In this document: piece by piece, positions 22,501 to 34,170 of the stretch | Layout of the letters: each line of letters starts with the position of its first letter | Numbering within the stretch: position 1 is the stretch's first letter | Assembly: GCF_029227915.1 (NCBI RefSeq) | Contig: NC_079885.1 | Location: 7,812,001 to 7,876,000 of the forward strand | Reading direction: 5' to 3' | Length of the DNA: 64,000 nucleotides | DNA from: Hydractinia symbiolongicarpus | Lineage: Eukaryota; Cnidaria; Hydrozoa; Anthoathecata; Hydractiniidae | Position numbers and translations under genes: made by a program | Notes under the pieces: model-generated | Seen by the model: the letters and a program-made list of their open reading frames with translations, nothing else | The model's database searches: none | Told to the model about the DNA's origin: nothing

Positions 22501-25320
22501 GCAGTTTAAAAATCAGAATGCATATTTTGAGAAACGATATTGTTTTACAATATAGGTTGTCATGGCGACGAGGTTTTGAAAAATATGTATGTGTGGATTT
22601 CTGTATTGGCAGGTACGCCTTTTACTTTCATTATCTACGTAGCTACAGGTCTACCATTTTTAGTGACACGTTTCATAATCATTAGCTTGTACGAACCATC
22701 CTTTTCTCTATTTCATAGCACAAAACATCACACATATTGTTCCGTGAACAACCACACAAACCTTTTTGCCATAATTTTAGGAAATTCTGGGGAAAAAAAC
22801 AAAATAAAAATACCCTCCATCTTAAGTCATCACGATTATCAATAACCTCGTCGTCTAGCTTGAATTTTGTTATCAAAAGATTTTTGTTCTGTGAAAAAGA
22901 ATTCTGCAAAAGTTGATTCATTTAAAAATGCTTGGATCATCGTTTTTTTTAAAAAAAAAATTACTATTTACCAGTTGTAACTTGATTAAGCTGTGTTTTT
23001 ACAATGCTTCAAGATCCATTTAAACGGAAAACTGCTGATATGGCATTTTCTTTAGTCAAAGGATAAAAAATAAGCGTTTAGGAATTTTTAGGCTAATACT
23101 AGTTTTCCGTGAACTGACTTTACTTAGTATGAACTCATCAGTTTTTATGTTGTGAATGAATTATTGAGCTACACTTCAATAATGAATGTGGGTCTCACGT
23201 GATGGTGGTGAAGCTCGTGATTCTCAAATGTTGTGTCATAATAGGAAAGAGAACTGTTAAATGAGATGCTACCACCTTTTTTGCAAGCTCAACAAAGTCA
23301 AGAATTATTTTGTTTACAGCTTAAATCTTCTTTATTCAACAAGCATACGAAAAATGAAAATGTTTCCAAAAATAATTCTCTTACAGACGATCAATGCATA
23401 TTCTTTTATTTCATTTTGAAAGCGTTCCTAAAATTCACCCAAAAGAACTTTAAATGCCTAACTGTCCCGGTGTAAAAAAGTCAACCGGTCGAGGAGACTA
23501 GGTTGCAGGACATATCATCTCTAGACATGTAACATGGGACCCAGCAAAATGTTTCGACTTTTTGAGGTCAAACGCTATGCACGGTTAAAACCCATAATAA
23601 ATGTGACCTTAATCCATTTTTATAGGTTCGTCCTAGAACCTCTGGAGTCCTGGGAACAAAATTGAACTGCTCCCTCTCTTCTCGCCCTAATATAAAATAT
23701 TCAAGAAATATGATAATGCAATTTACATAATGTATGCAAACGTCACATTTTTTCTTTAAGTATGTAGATCATATTATGTGGTAGGATGTCAATTAGATTT
23801 CTAGAACATATATTGACGTCACAATTATGCATTTGAATGCTATTGATCTTTGAAACTTGAAATAAATTAAATTAATGTAATGACGTCATGGCATAATTAA
23901 AAAGAAAAAAATGTGTAAGTAAATCCAGTGTACATTTAATTATTCTTTTGTTGTGAAAAAAAATATTTTAATGTTCACAGATTATGCAAGAGAAAAGCGT
24001 CATGGTGACTCCTACGCGAATGTAAACATCACGGATCATTGATAAATGTAATTACTTCATTAAGAAATTTTATCTTTTCAACCATCTTAGCCGCGTGCAT
24101 TAATTTTGCTAGCCAACCTTTATCTTCCTTTGCAAAGAATTTCTAGAATTTTTGACCCACCGTTCTTGTGAAAATACAACCACTTGGTCTGGAGAAGCAC
24201 GAATACTTAAATATGATTTTAGTGGTTCTTTATAAGGGAATTTTAGATGTATCTCATTAACATTATTCAATTTTTAAAGGGATGATTTTTTTTGGCTGTT
24301 ACACAGTCGTTTCACCGTTATGTTATCTGCAACCAAAACCAAAACTTATTTTATTTTAAAATTTTGCACACATGGCTCGTTTATATTAACATGACTATAT
24401 AGTAAATCTCGCTGAGTGTAGTTTTTGATTAGTTAATCCATAATGCTTATTCAAATAAATGGAAACGAAATGCTGGTAAAATTGAAAAAATGGGATCTTA
24501 TATGCGTCCACCATAACACAAAACAATTAAACTAATGGTAGCCCAACAGAACCGACGCTCAGGGTTAAATGCTCCTCTGCGATGTTTCAGGTAGTTTCAA
24601 CAAAACTGTCAGGAAAATTAAGAAAGTATTTTTGTACTCCTCCGCATTTCAACCTTGGAAATGTTTAAATCGGTAACATTTTTCGAGCTCCTCCGCTGCA
24701 TAAAATTTTTTAATTACTTTAACAATAATTGGTTGGTTAAATGTCACGAGACGAAGCATCGAGTGTATAAATCTATCATAGCAACTCTGGGAATATGGCC
24801 TAAATGGACAGGGAAACCAAAAGATCTTAGAGCTTTGTTTCTGATAAAAAAAGGCTCATGCAGCCCGGGGCACATTTGTTGACTTTCTTGGGCCAACAAG
24901 TTGAGAATTAGGCACAACATAAAAAATTGGATTGAAAAATTAAACAGTTTTACTTTTGGTTTTTTTTACATGGTACTAAATAAAATACATTAACATAAGA
25001 TGTCATTTTTTTAGGCTTTTCATAAATATGTCTGAAAAATAAAATTAAAAAAAAAACTACTGAGATTTGAAATTATATACTATTTGCCATGATGAAGGAA
25101 ATAATATGTTGGAAACCTTTAAAAATTCATATTCACATATTCACACTGTTACGTCTAAACTATATATAAGATACGGGAAGTCAGTGAGCACAAATAGTTC
25201 GGATAAGCAGATTTAATATATATTTACATGGCATTTCTTTAGATATGTACATAAAAATCAAAAATCCTAAATCAAGTTCACTTTGGATTTAAACATATGG
25301 ACATTTTTCTTATTAATTCT
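19521..25320. other. Long gene-poor region
   Basis: No convincing gene on either strand. A 10-bp-arm palindrome TTCCTATAGG-G-CCTATAGGAA lies at 20378-20398. A copy of the CTGGGGACGAG repeat end lies near 20208. Frames at 22497-22845 code for hydrophobic strings but lack family motifs and splice or start context. The last 300 bases (25020-25320) are probably the Maf gene's 3' UTR on the minus strand. Confidence 0.5.
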
Positions 25321-26109
25321 TTAGCATGTTTGCGTATTGTCACGACGACGTTCACGTTCCAATTTCGCCTTCTTTATGACAGATTTGAGGTTTTCGTATT
25401 TACCTTTATATAAATTTTTTTCAAAAGTAGATTGCTGTAAAAGTTCTTTTAATTTTTGGTTTTCTTCAAGTAATTGTTTTTGGTTTAAAATTCTCCTAGA
25501 CCGACATGTTTGTGCATAACCTCTGTTCTTTAACAACCTTCTGCGTTGCTTCAGCTTCGCTTTTTCTTCTTTTGGTAAATTTTTAAGTTTTCTATTTAAA
25601 TCACGCACGGACACATTAATAAGTTCTTCATCTGTTACTGCACTTGAAGTGTTTGGTCCAATATCTAAGTTTGAGTTGATGATAAACTTTTCTTCTTCGT
25701 CTTCTTCATCTATATCTTCAGAAGCTGGTGTGCCAGGATAAGAATGCTCTGAATGAGCAACAGAGTTTTGTAAAAGTTGTGTTAAAAAAGATACATTATT
25801 TTCCATGGAAGTTGATGCTGTGGAAGATGGTAAAACAAATTGTTCATTAGAAGCATAATCGTTAATTTGTTTTCCTAGCACAGCATCAATAAAGCTTTGG
25901 CTTTGCACTTTATCGGCCATATTATAAAATGGATTGTAAATGTTTTGTTCATTAAAGGTATAAGTAAATTTGTTTTCTTCTTCTTCTTGTACACCCTCTG
26001 GATCAACAGGGCTTGGTGTCATATAATCGTTATTGCTTTGCACTATTTCATTTATTGCTTCCCAAAAATCGTTAATGTTTGATTGTTCTGGAACGATATG
26101 ATCACTCAT
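25321..26109 (-). CDS. Maf-family bZIP transcription factor, 262 aa
   Basis: A nuclear DNA-binding protein. The N-terminal two thirds are acidic and rich in Ser, Asn and Glu (an [10 protein letters not shown] run at about 131-140), as in the activation region of large Mafs. At about 160-186 is the Maf extended homology region ([20 protein letters not shown]), unique to this family. The basic region (about 187-206, [20 protein letters not shown]) follows, with the Maf-specific GYAQxCR in place of the usual bZIP sequence. A leucine zipper of 4-5 heptads runs about 207-245, then a basic tail. Mafs bind MARE sites as homodimers or with other bZIPs. With an acidic N-terminus it is closer to large Maf than small Maf, but shorter than vertebrate ones. 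The whole coding region is one exon. A 3' splice site (TTTTTTTTATAG) abuts the ATG, so at least one upstream non-coding exon or a trans-spliced leader is expected. Confidence 0.9.
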   Translation of the reverse strand: MSDHIVPEQSNINDFWEAINEIVQSNNDYMTPSPVDPEGVQEEEENKFTYTFNEQNIYNPFYNMADKVQSQSFIDAVLGKQINDYASNEQFVLPSSTASTSMENNVSFLTQLLQNSVAHSEHSYPGTPASEDIDEEDEEEKFIINSNLDIGPNTSSAVTDEELINVSVRDLNRKLKNLPKEEKAKLKQRRRLLKNRGYAQTCRSRRILNQKQLLEENQKLKELLQQSTFEKNLYKGKYENLKSVIKKAKLERERRRDNTQTC

Positions 26110-26814
26110 CTATAAAAAAAAGTTTTTAAAAGATTAGTTAATGCTGACTGCTGGTTGGCACTACTCACACACAGAGTTTTCGTTTTCTGTTTTCTCTGCT
26201 TTCTATAACTCAGTGCATGAGAAACTAAAATTGAACATACCTTCTTGTTGCCGAAACAATAATAACACGTTGTTCCAAGAATTTAGATTTTTAAACTTCT
26301 TTATCAGAGTTTTTTCCCCTTCTATGAAAATTGCTGAATGGTGATTTTTTGTTGGAGATACTTGTTTTTAACCATTTTTGAAATTACATCATTGCTAACT
26401 TTTAAGCCAATAGCAATGCAGGAAATATTAGATCAATAGCTATAATGATATAATGGTTCTATATTTAGAAGATCATTCCTACGGGAGCCAATTAAACTTC
26501 GCCTAGACAGAATTCATTGACGCAAGCCCACGCAATCTGCCCGGACGTGTCCAGTGTTTAAAAACTGGGGGTATACCGACAAGCTTTCAAATGAGTTCAT
26601 TGGATACCAAAAATTTTTAGTCAGGTTCCTGTAGAAATGGACCTAAAAATAAGCAAAGAACCTTATGCTAGCAATCTACTCGCATCGTCTTACCTTTTTT
26701 TAAAAAAATCCTTTAATCATCTGTCCGAATATTTACTGTTCACCCCCGTTTGGAGTCATCGTCCCTGATCATTCCATGGATATTTACGTTGAAGCATGTG
26801 TGCGTAGAAATGGC
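26110..26814. other. Upstream region of the Maf-like gene
   Basis: The minus-strand polypyrimidine tract and AG ending at 26110 form a 3' splice site against the Maf ATG. The 5' UTR exon and promoter should lie at higher coordinates, but no clear donor or TATA box could be fixed. No other gene is seen before the transposon starts at 26815. Confidence 0.4.
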
Positions 26815-27040
26815 TGTTCCGTACGAAATTGACCCGTTGTACGAGGTTGGTCACTTTTCGCGCTTGTACGAAGATGGGCAATTTTGTACGAAAATGGGCA
26901 TTACAATTGCTTTACAAAAATTAGGCAACGAATAATTTGGTTTAGAAATGAATATCTAAACATTGTTAATTACATTCAGTAAACATGATAATATCTTAAA
27001 TATTCTCTGAACGTTAATTTTTGACAATTATCTGATGATT

Positions 27041-27229
27041 GTACCAACTTCGTACAACTTAAATAACTGTGTACGAGGTTGGGCCTACTTCACTTCTTCT
27101 ACTTAATTTGAATTTTTTTGATTCATACCAACTTCGTACAACTTAAATAACTGTGTACGAGGTTGGGCCTACTTCACTTCTTCTACTTAACTTGAATTTT
27201 TTTAACCATACTAACTTCGTACAACTTGA
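27041..27229. repeat. Subterminal tandem repeat of about 84 bp, 2.3 copies
   Basis: Units begin TACCAACTTCGTACAACTTA at about 27042, 27126 and 27209, the last one partial. Each also contains GTGTACGAGGTTGGGC, so inverted TTCGTAC/GTACGA pairs recur. It lies in the left subterminal zone of the Ginger-like element and is likely a transposase-binding array. Confidence 0.85.
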
Positions 27230-27254
27230 AACACCAAGAAACAGATGAAGACTA

Positions 27255-27602
27255 CTATATATTATCATTTATGGTCTTTACATCGCTTTTTTTATTTACT
27301 CTATCAATAATTTCCACCAACAAAAACTGAATGCGGTTTAACGATAATCTCCCTATATCGAATTCGCACGGGTACTTCATCCGAATGTAATTGGTGATGA
27401 CTCCAGTTGGCTCTGCAATGTTCGAATGACGCATCAGTTTTGGATAAAATTGAGGGTGTTTTTTCGCCAGTATTTCGTTATAAAATGCTTGATACTTGCT
27501 ACCAGAACGTTTAATCAGAAGTAGTGAATTTACTTCAGGCAGCTTCGATTGTTGTACCAGGTAGTCCAGGGTACCGTTTTTGTATGAAAAAAGAAAACTC
27601 AT
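27255..27602 (-). CDS. Unrecognised 115-aa ORF within the Ginger-like element
   Basis: An intact frame from ATG to stop, basic and rich in Leu, Ile and Lys, with no motif I know. It lies directly downstream, on the same strand, of the PHD-finger ORF (46 bp apart), so the two may be exons of one element-coded protein. The local GTACATG/ACAG context could serve as splice sites, but this is not proven. Not a cellular gene. Confidence 0.4.
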   Translation of the reverse strand: MSFLFSYKNGTLDYLVQQSKLPEVNSLLLIKRSGSKYQAFYNEILAKKHPQFYPKLMRHSNIAEPTGVITNYIRMKYPCEFDIGRLSLNRIQFLLVEIIDRVNKKSDVKTINDNI

Positions 27603-27647
27603 AGTACATGTTAATTATACAATTTTGTGTAGCAACTCAGGGAAGCT

Positions 27648-27848
27648 TTACTGACCTTTTTTTGCAATATGTAAACATAGATCGCAAAACCAGTCCTCTA
27701 AGGGTTTTACAGCCAATTTGGAGCGTTTAAAATGACACCAGACAAGACAGCGATCGCATGCAATTGATCTTCCTTTTCCAATTTTTCGTCTGCAATGACT
27801 GCATTTCCACAAAGGCGCATGTTTTTTCTCCTGTATCGTTGCTGCCAT
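27648..27848 (-). CDS. PHD-finger ORF of the Ginger-like element, 66 aa
   Basis: Cysteine pattern WKCSHC-x9-ACDRC-x2-WCHF...WFCDLC is a treble-clef PHD-type zinc finger (about residues 15-58) with the usual Trp before the last Cys pair. A PHD finger at the end of an integrase-like transposase is known from some Ginger-type elements, where it may read histone marks at the target. Here it is separate from the rest by short non-coding or damaged stretches. Confidence 0.6.
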   Translation of the reverse strand: MAATIQEKKHAPLWKCSHCRRKIGKGRSIACDRCLVWCHFKRSKLAVKPLEDWFCDLCLHIAKKGQ

Positions 27849-27879
27849 TTTGCTCTATGCTTTTTTGGAGCAGAAATCC

Positions 27880-28425
27880 CTAACCTAACCTAAGAAACCA
27901 CTTTTGGACATCATGGACAAAGGAACTTTTCACCGTTGCCGAAGGAAATGTGTCGAAGCAGGCTCTCGATTGTTTCATGCTACAATGCGGACTGTTGCAA
28001 GCTGACTCCACAATATGTTCCATGAATGGCGCAACGAAGTTTTTTATCATATATTTGTATTCTGCGCCAAAAAATGACAAGCATTGGTTGGTTGGTGTTA
28101 TTCTTCGATAAATAGCAGTATGAAGTTTAGCAGCTTCATAAGCACCGTTTTGTGCAAAGCTTTATATAAGCACCAACAGCGTCTCTAGTAACGTTATCAT
28201 AGGTGCGTGCTATCTAAAATTGTTAGCAATTAAAAATCAGTGACACACCCATATTCCTTGGACTCTTACTTTCAAACGAGGTTTGTTCGAAGAATCTAAT
28301 ACCTTTTCAAACGATATATGAACCCCTTGGTGACCAACTTCTTGGCGGTGTACTCTATTGATAATGTCAAACATCTGTCGGTCTGTTGCTACGCGACGAT
28401 CTTTTCCCAGAGGAGAATCGCCCTA
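27880..28425 (-). pseudogene. Integrase-like zinc-binding (H2C2) region and remnant of the Ginger-like element
   Basis: From 28425 leftwards the frame shows VHRQEVGHQG (two His) and, after a gap at about 28200, NVTRDAVGAYIKLCTKRC (two Cys). This is the H-H-C-C order that precedes retroviral-type integrase cores and Ginger transposases. A further frame (27880-28080) has CNSPHC and a KQSRACFDTF stretch. The usual D-D-E core of about 150 residues does not fit between these parts and is deleted or scrambled. Confidence 0.55.
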
Positions 28426-28683
28426 AAATACCGCAAAATTATTTGAGTTGGCAATTTTATAAACCTACTTTCTTAAGAACTTAAGCTCATAAGAACATCT
28501 AGACCGAAGCTATCCAAAAATTGAGAACACCATATGACCATGCCGAGCCTGAAACAAAATTTCTTAAAAGTAGAAATGTTTATAAAAAAAATAATTGTGA
28601 CTTTAGTTTTTCCAAAATTAGATATGATATATATAAAAATGTTCTTACATCGGGAAATGGAGAGCACAAAACATCCGATAAAC

Positions 28684-28830
28684 CTTGGAGGAAAGAATAC
28701 GGAAGGAGAAACAACTTCATTTCTGTGCGCTTTAAATGTATTGAATTTTCTATTGTTTTTAATTTCAAAAGAATCAGTGCGTGAGGTGCTCGACCGAGTC
28801 TTTTTCGCAAAAAAATGATCAAATTCCATA
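28684..28830 (+). repeat. Inverted copy of part of the Ginger-like coding region
   Basis: About 31 bases starting CTTGGAGGAAAGAATACGG match exactly the reverse complement of 29423-29460. A weaker match follows (GTGCGTGAGGTGCTC here against CTGCGTGAGGTTCTA on the other strand near 29395). The coding segment is therefore present twice, facing opposite ways. Confidence 0.7.
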
Positions 28831-29420
28831 TTCTCCTTTAATAGGGGCTAACTTTTTTCTATTGAAATCTGACTGTAACACGCTGCAGGCAAGTGATTAT
28901 TGTATGGAAAGTGTGCCTAATATAAGTCGGTAAACATTGCTGTTAAAAACTTCAACAATACGTTTGGAAATAAGCGTTTAACCATGATATTAACCTATTT
29001 TTGCAGGCTTGAGTATACCACTTTGATCATGAAAAACAATATAGATAGATATGCGCCGGACGAGTGCCGACAAAATGTGTGCTGGATTAATGTTTATTCT
29101 AACTAAAGAAATAACTTCGTATAACAGAACGTCGTTTTAAAACGAGATATAAACTTTTTCTTTTTGTTTACAAAAGTGTCGAGCATGTGCTTCTTCGCTA
29201 ATTATGTTAACATAAAAACAAAAGAAATTTTACCGATTTCAATATGGCTTCTTGTTTTGATAATATTATCAAATTCATCATCAAATTATCTAATTGTTTT
29301 TATAACCAATCATAGTTGCGAATTGTTATTCACGAATAATTTAGTCACACAACCGCCAAAATTTCAAATTAAGTTTCTATACACACACCTGCTAGAACCT
29401 CACGCAGTGTTTCAATAGAA

Positions 29421-29708
29421 TTAAAAGAGTTGTTTCTCCTTCCGTATTCTTTCCTCCAAGGATAAACCAAGTGTAGGATAACTCATCACTTGGAATTTTT
29501 TTCTTCGCAATTTTCTTTCCATAGCACGTGGAACGTTGTCTATTCTTCCACATAGAAAATCTACCATTGTTTTATAAGTCTGTTCGGGCATTATTACGGA
29601 ATTCCGTTTAGTCCTTTCAACTTCCAACCATTCCTGAAATTTTTCTTCCATGTATCTCTTTTCAGTCTCCATTGTGCTGAACATAAAAACACGCGTTAAA
29701 AGTTTCAA
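29421..29708 (-). CDS. N-terminal exon of the Ginger-like transposase, 95 aa
   Basis: A charged frame with EEKFQEWLEVER and RTKRNSVIMPEQTYKTMV, similar in style to the N-terminal region of KRBA2/GIN-like integrase proteins, where a short helical domain precedes the H2C2 finger. It ends LEERIRKEKQLF at a stop, but the frame can run on across the minus strand to about 29350 with sequence like the inverted copy at 28750-28790. No activity is expected from this fragment alone. Confidence 0.5.
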   Translation of the reverse strand: MKLLTRVFMFSTMETEKRYMEEKFQEWLEVERTKRNSVIMPEQTYKTMVDFLCGRIDNVPRAMERKLRRKKFQVMSYPTLGLSLEERIRKEKQLF

Positions 29709-30365
29709 TGTAAATTTAAAATGTGCGTTCGAAAAAGCACTCGAAAAGGATTCGAAATTTACCTACCTTTTCCTTTATCGAAATAACTTAAAAGGTTAAA
29801 AAAAATAATATTGAAATTTTTTGTGTTCTTCTCCGTTCTCACTCAATTATTAACAAAACTATGTTTACAAAAACAGTTTCGTACAAGCCACGCAAAGGCA
29901 CTGGGGACAAGGGTGATTTACAGGTTTTTCGCACGAAAATTCAATATAGCATTAGAATTCAAAGGTCACTACCATAAAAACCATGGAAAGGTTAATAAAA
30001 GAAGTCAATAACAATATCATACCTGATATAACCTTATTTGAATCAAAGAGATCAAATTTATACTTACGAGCACTAGTACCATTTTTCAAAAACATCATTG
30101 TTTATTCTCTGTTAATATAAAACAAAGTATAAATATGTATATACATATTAGTATTTTTCCAAAGAGGCATCCAAATCGTAAAACAAATGTCTTTTTTTGC
30201 AAAAGACTTAAAAGAAAAGAAGATATTTCAAAAAAGTTATTATTTTTCATTTTTTGACGATATTCGCCGCTGTACGAAGATGGTCAGTTTTGTACGAGGA
30301 TGGTCACTCTCAGCGCTACGGCAAAAAAGCCCAACTTCGTACAATGAATGACATCGTACGGAACA

Positions 30366-31482
30366 TGGCAGCCTCGAGAAGTGAAAATGACTCTGCTACA
30401 AAAAAAAACTTATCCAAAAATGTTTTACAAATGAAGGTTGGTAATTTATGTTATTTATGCTATAATATTTTAGTTAATAAAGTGGTTATAACTAGGAATT
30501 AAAAAAAGATTGTGAAGCATAAATTGCAACTAAAAACTTATTCATTAAGAGCCAACCACAGGAATGTTAGGCTGGGATACTCTATCCTACTATAGTCAGG
30601 CTGGGACAAAACATGGGATGAATTTTACTCATTTTTGAAGGGGAAGCAGCGTATCAATTTAAGCATCTTAATTTCAGAACAAAATTGGGTCTGCCTAATT
30701 AAGTGTGATTACCTTAACAAACATGAGGGTGTCAATAAGCTGCATACGCCATAAAAACTGTGGGCGTTCTCGGGCAAGTTCGACGTTTCGAAAAAAAATT
30801 CAATGATCTTTTTTTATAATACCCGTATACGTCTGTCTGTCTGTCAATAATATGGTAGCTTAGCTGCGCAAGTAGCGAAATGCACGCAATGCAGTTTTGG
30901 AGGTGAAACGTTTCCGTATTTTAGGTGAAGAGAGAGTGCAAAGCTAGACACATTTTGTACTTTTAAGAACAATGTTAGGAAGTTTGAGCACAGATAATTT
31001 TTTGGAGGAAAATCTAGATAGCTAAGCATCATTTCCAGACAGATTTTTATTGTGGTTACCTTTCGTTAGCTAATTATTCTTTCATTTCCACATTTTTAGC
31101 ATTCCTCTCCCTATTTCACCCTGCGAAATTTTAAAAATGGTGGATGTAGCACAAATGTGATTCGTCAATTAAGCAAAATGTCAATCATCACTATGGCAAC
31201 AAAGCTGAACCGAATTGCCGAATAGGTGTAAATGTTTATGTTTATCACTTTGGGAATAAACTGTGATATGAGTATATTTTGTAACAATAACGTAATCACA
31301 ACGAACGTTGTAAAAAACGATACCGTTAAATTCCTTGTACTTCTTTTCTTTAAATGATTGTTTTTATCCGACTAATTAAAAACCACTTTTTACTTTGACT
31401 TTCATTTATGTTTTTTCGGAAAAAAGTTTTATTTTACAAGCGAGCAACACTAACAAAATCAAGCTATATAAAATATTAAAAA
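30366..31482. other. Intergenic DNA with a Helitron 5'-end fragment
   Basis: ATAATACCCGTATACGTCTGTCTGTCTGTC at 30818-30847 matches the 5' region of the Helitron at 46055-46178. The TC start is lost and no 3' hairpin with CTAG was found downstream, so only a fragment remains. Nothing else is seen. Confidence 0.5.
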
Positions 31483-31587
31483 ATGTCTACTTATTGCTCC
31501 TATAAAAAAAGAAAAAATATTAGAAGAAAGTGTCCAGCTAAGCGAAGATTGAAAATAAAAAATAATCCTCAAATTGAACAAACGCGT
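31483..31587 (+). other. Candidate first exon of MPHOSPH6 (weak)
   Basis: An ATG frame of 35 very basic codons ends in phase 0 at a consensus donor CGT|GTAAGT (31588). Joined to the exon at 34171 it keeps the frame. The peptide lacks the conserved KLSKNLLxMK start known in the family, so it may be unrelated. An alternative is a trans-spliced leader at the acceptor 34170 with start at ATG 34174. Confidence 0.25.
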
Positions 31588-32334
31588 GTAAGTCAAAAGA
31601 AAATAATATATATTTTATCCAGCGATATTGAATAAGACTCAGACATTTCTGTTATCATAACATTTTTTTTTAATCTCTATTCCATCAGATTTTGTAACAT
31701 TTTCCTTTTTGTTTATTTTTACTTTGCCTATCTCTCTCCTTGTCAATGTAATATTTTAAGTGCGAATATTAGCAGACCTGTGCATTTACAATTGTTAAAA
31801 ACACCCATAGCGACCATTTAACTAAACCAAAGTGATGATATTTTTAAAAGTATTTAAAGCTCTTTTTTGCAATGTTCATTTTTTTGTGTTAGTACTGCTA
31901 GCCTATTCATCTTCATTTACAAAACTATAAAAGGTACAAAGTGGAGGGTGAGCAGCTTTTAAAGACATGTTATATCTAAAAACGATTTTAAATGTAAACA
32001 GGTGTTAACAGATCTTAGAGTTATGATGTATTTTTCAGCAAATTACAGTTTTCAATTTCATAAAAAAAGTTAATGGAAAATATCTTAAAAACGAAAAATA
32101 ATTACACTATAATTTTCAGATCGTTTTTAGATCAATGTGTTGTGATTTTTTTGCTTAAAAATATTTTCCAGCTTATCTAGTTTAATAATAAGTTTTGTCC
32201 AGTCATAATGCAAAGAAAGGTATGAGTGTTTGCATTTATTTGCAAAAAACACAAATATATGCCTTGCAATTTTATTTAGCTTAAGTTATAGGTGTGTTGT
32301 GACTATGTTGTACAACCTCTAGGGTCAACTCTAA

Positions 32335-33180
32335 ATAATTACAATGTCAGTGTAGTAAATAATAATTTGCACACAATACTAGTTAGGCTAACAGGTCAGT
32401 AGTTATTGGGTGAGTTTTTATGTCCTTTTTTTGAAGATTGTTGATATGAAGGCACATTTCCAATTATTTGGTAGAATCTTAGTTGCAATTAAAAAATTAA
32501 ATATTTCAGTTAATGATTGCGCATTAGATTGAGCTAATTCTTTGAAAACACGAGGAAGCATGTTGTATGGACCAGGGTATAGAGATGTTTAAGTCTTTCA
32601 GTTTTTTGAGTATTGTCTAGCTTCTAAAATATACGTTTGTAGTTAGGAAATTATAGTCGTCTTTTTTGCGGGAGTCCAGGTATAGGTGGTTAAATTGTAA
32701 ACATTTCGCTACAAAAATGTGATAAAACATCAGTCTTTTCTTTGTTGGTTTTCACCATTTTAGGTTTGTAATTGTCAGGATGGTCTGGAATTTCAAATTT
32801 CACAGTGCATTTACTGTTTATATTCCTCTAAAACACTTAAGATTTTGTTTCACTTTTTTTAAACAGATTTTTCAAAATCTTTGCTGATTTTCCCTATTTA
32901 AAGTTGTAAGTTGATTGCTCACCCTTCTACATTGGAGATAAATTTTCATCCCTGGTGTCTAAATACCTCTTCCACAATGTGTGTTTTTCCACAATTTGGA
33001 AATACCATTCTTATCTAAAGTGATATTAAATTGTTTAGCTTAGCCATCTTTTAAAATTTTTCCTTGTTTATTAACATCTCCACTGAGCGCGTTTATAGCT
33101 TCATTGAAATTGAAATTAAATAGTTTTTTAAGATTTCGGGTTACATCCGAGATCTTATTAAAACGGGCGGTCTTTTTCTT
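32335..33180 (-). mobile_element. LINE-type retrotransposon remnant (reverse transcriptase)
   Basis: The minus-strand frame around 32440-32590 reads LPRVFKELAQ, then a hydrophobic helix, ILPNNWKCAFISTIFKK. This matches the start of the reverse transcriptase of CR1/L2/jockey-type LINEs (P-x-V-L-K-E-L-A ... WK-x-A-x-I-x-P-I-F-K-K). Stops and frame changes follow. Upstream (32640-33180) is weaker sequence consistent with the linker to the endonuclease. It lies in the presumed first intron or promoter region of MPHOSPH6. Confidence 0.6.
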
Positions 33181-34170
33181 CTTCTTCTTCGACTGATTTT
33201 TTAACCGCTTGCCGTAACGTCACGACAATCAAGATCTAATTTGACCAGCACATCCATTGCTCCAAAAATGAAGTACAGAAATATGTGGTGGCAACTTTAT
33301 TGAAAGTATTTATTTGATAACCTCTTTATGCTGTATCTAATTGCCTGACAAATATTAATCACAAAAATTTTCCGGGTGCATTCTTTATACATTTCTCTTT
33401 AACACATTGTGTTGATTTTATAGAACAAAAAGCATCATCTAACTGACCAATTACAGTATACAAAACCTTGGTTGATAAGTTGGAATCCTGCAAAAAAAAA
33501 TAATTTCAAAAGTACCAACAAAGTTCCCAAACTCAATCTTTATATTATTGTTTCTACATCTAGCCTATCACAGTCATCAGATTACTTCTTTTTGTCTTTG
33601 CCAATCAATTTTATGTAGGTCCAAAATTTGTTGCTTGGGCTCCTTCCTGGCAGGGGACGGTTCATTTATTATATCTTTTGAAGCATAAATCACCCTGGGA
33701 AAACGTCTGCAAGTTTTGCCCCTAAGTAGCTAGGATTACTTGTAGGATTATTGCTCAATAGCAGAAAAGTTTCAAGACGCCTCAGGGACAAGCTTGCATC
33801 TCAACATTATTAACATATCCAACAAGCGCTTAAAATTATTATTTCAATTATTTTTGGCCTGATTTTGACTACCCTTCCCAGTTGGACAAAGCAACCCTTT
33901 TCAGGAGCAAGAGCAATGTTTAGAATGCTCTATAATAGTGTCATTTAAATAAAAAAACTTGGCCATGGGGCCAATTTTAAATTTAATTTAAAAACAAAAT
34001 TGATATTATTTGCAGCCCTCGACTGAGGGAAAGAATCATATTCGTTATTTTGTTATTTTAATATTGAATTTAAATCAAACTTGTTCTAATTATTAAATTT
34101 AATTTTTCCTTGTGGCAGCTCTTGGCACCTACGTTTTTCTAATAGTTTTTTCTTTGTTTTTGTTTTTTAG

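Larger units (their letters stand above)
26815..30365 (-). mobile_element. Ginger-like DNA transposon, 3.55 kb, with 4-bp TGGC target duplication
   Basis: The left end TGTTCCGTACGA at 26815 is matched by the inverted right end CGTACGGAACA at 30365. TGGC flanks both sides (26811-26814 and 30366-30369). TGT-starting termini with a 4-bp duplication fit Ginger elements, whose transposase is an integrase relative. Both ends carry several copies of (A)CTTCGTACA/GTACGAAG, probable transposase sites. Coding remains on the minus strand read: N-terminal domain (29421-29708), H2C2 zinc-binding part (about 28138-28425), a Cys/His-poor remnant (27880-28080), a PHD finger (27648-27848) and an unknown ORF (27255-27602). 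No complete DDE core was found, and an inverted duplication breaks the gene, so it is not autonomous. Confidence 0.75.

Noticed and set aside
22497-22845. Hydrophobic frames that could be a small membrane protein
   Set aside because: Start only at a non-ATG codon for the longer one, no splice signals, no known motif.
33180-33290. First exon of MPHOSPH6 ending at ATGAAGTACAG (33266)
   Set aside because: Using the donor there shifts the frame and gives a stop in the next exon.
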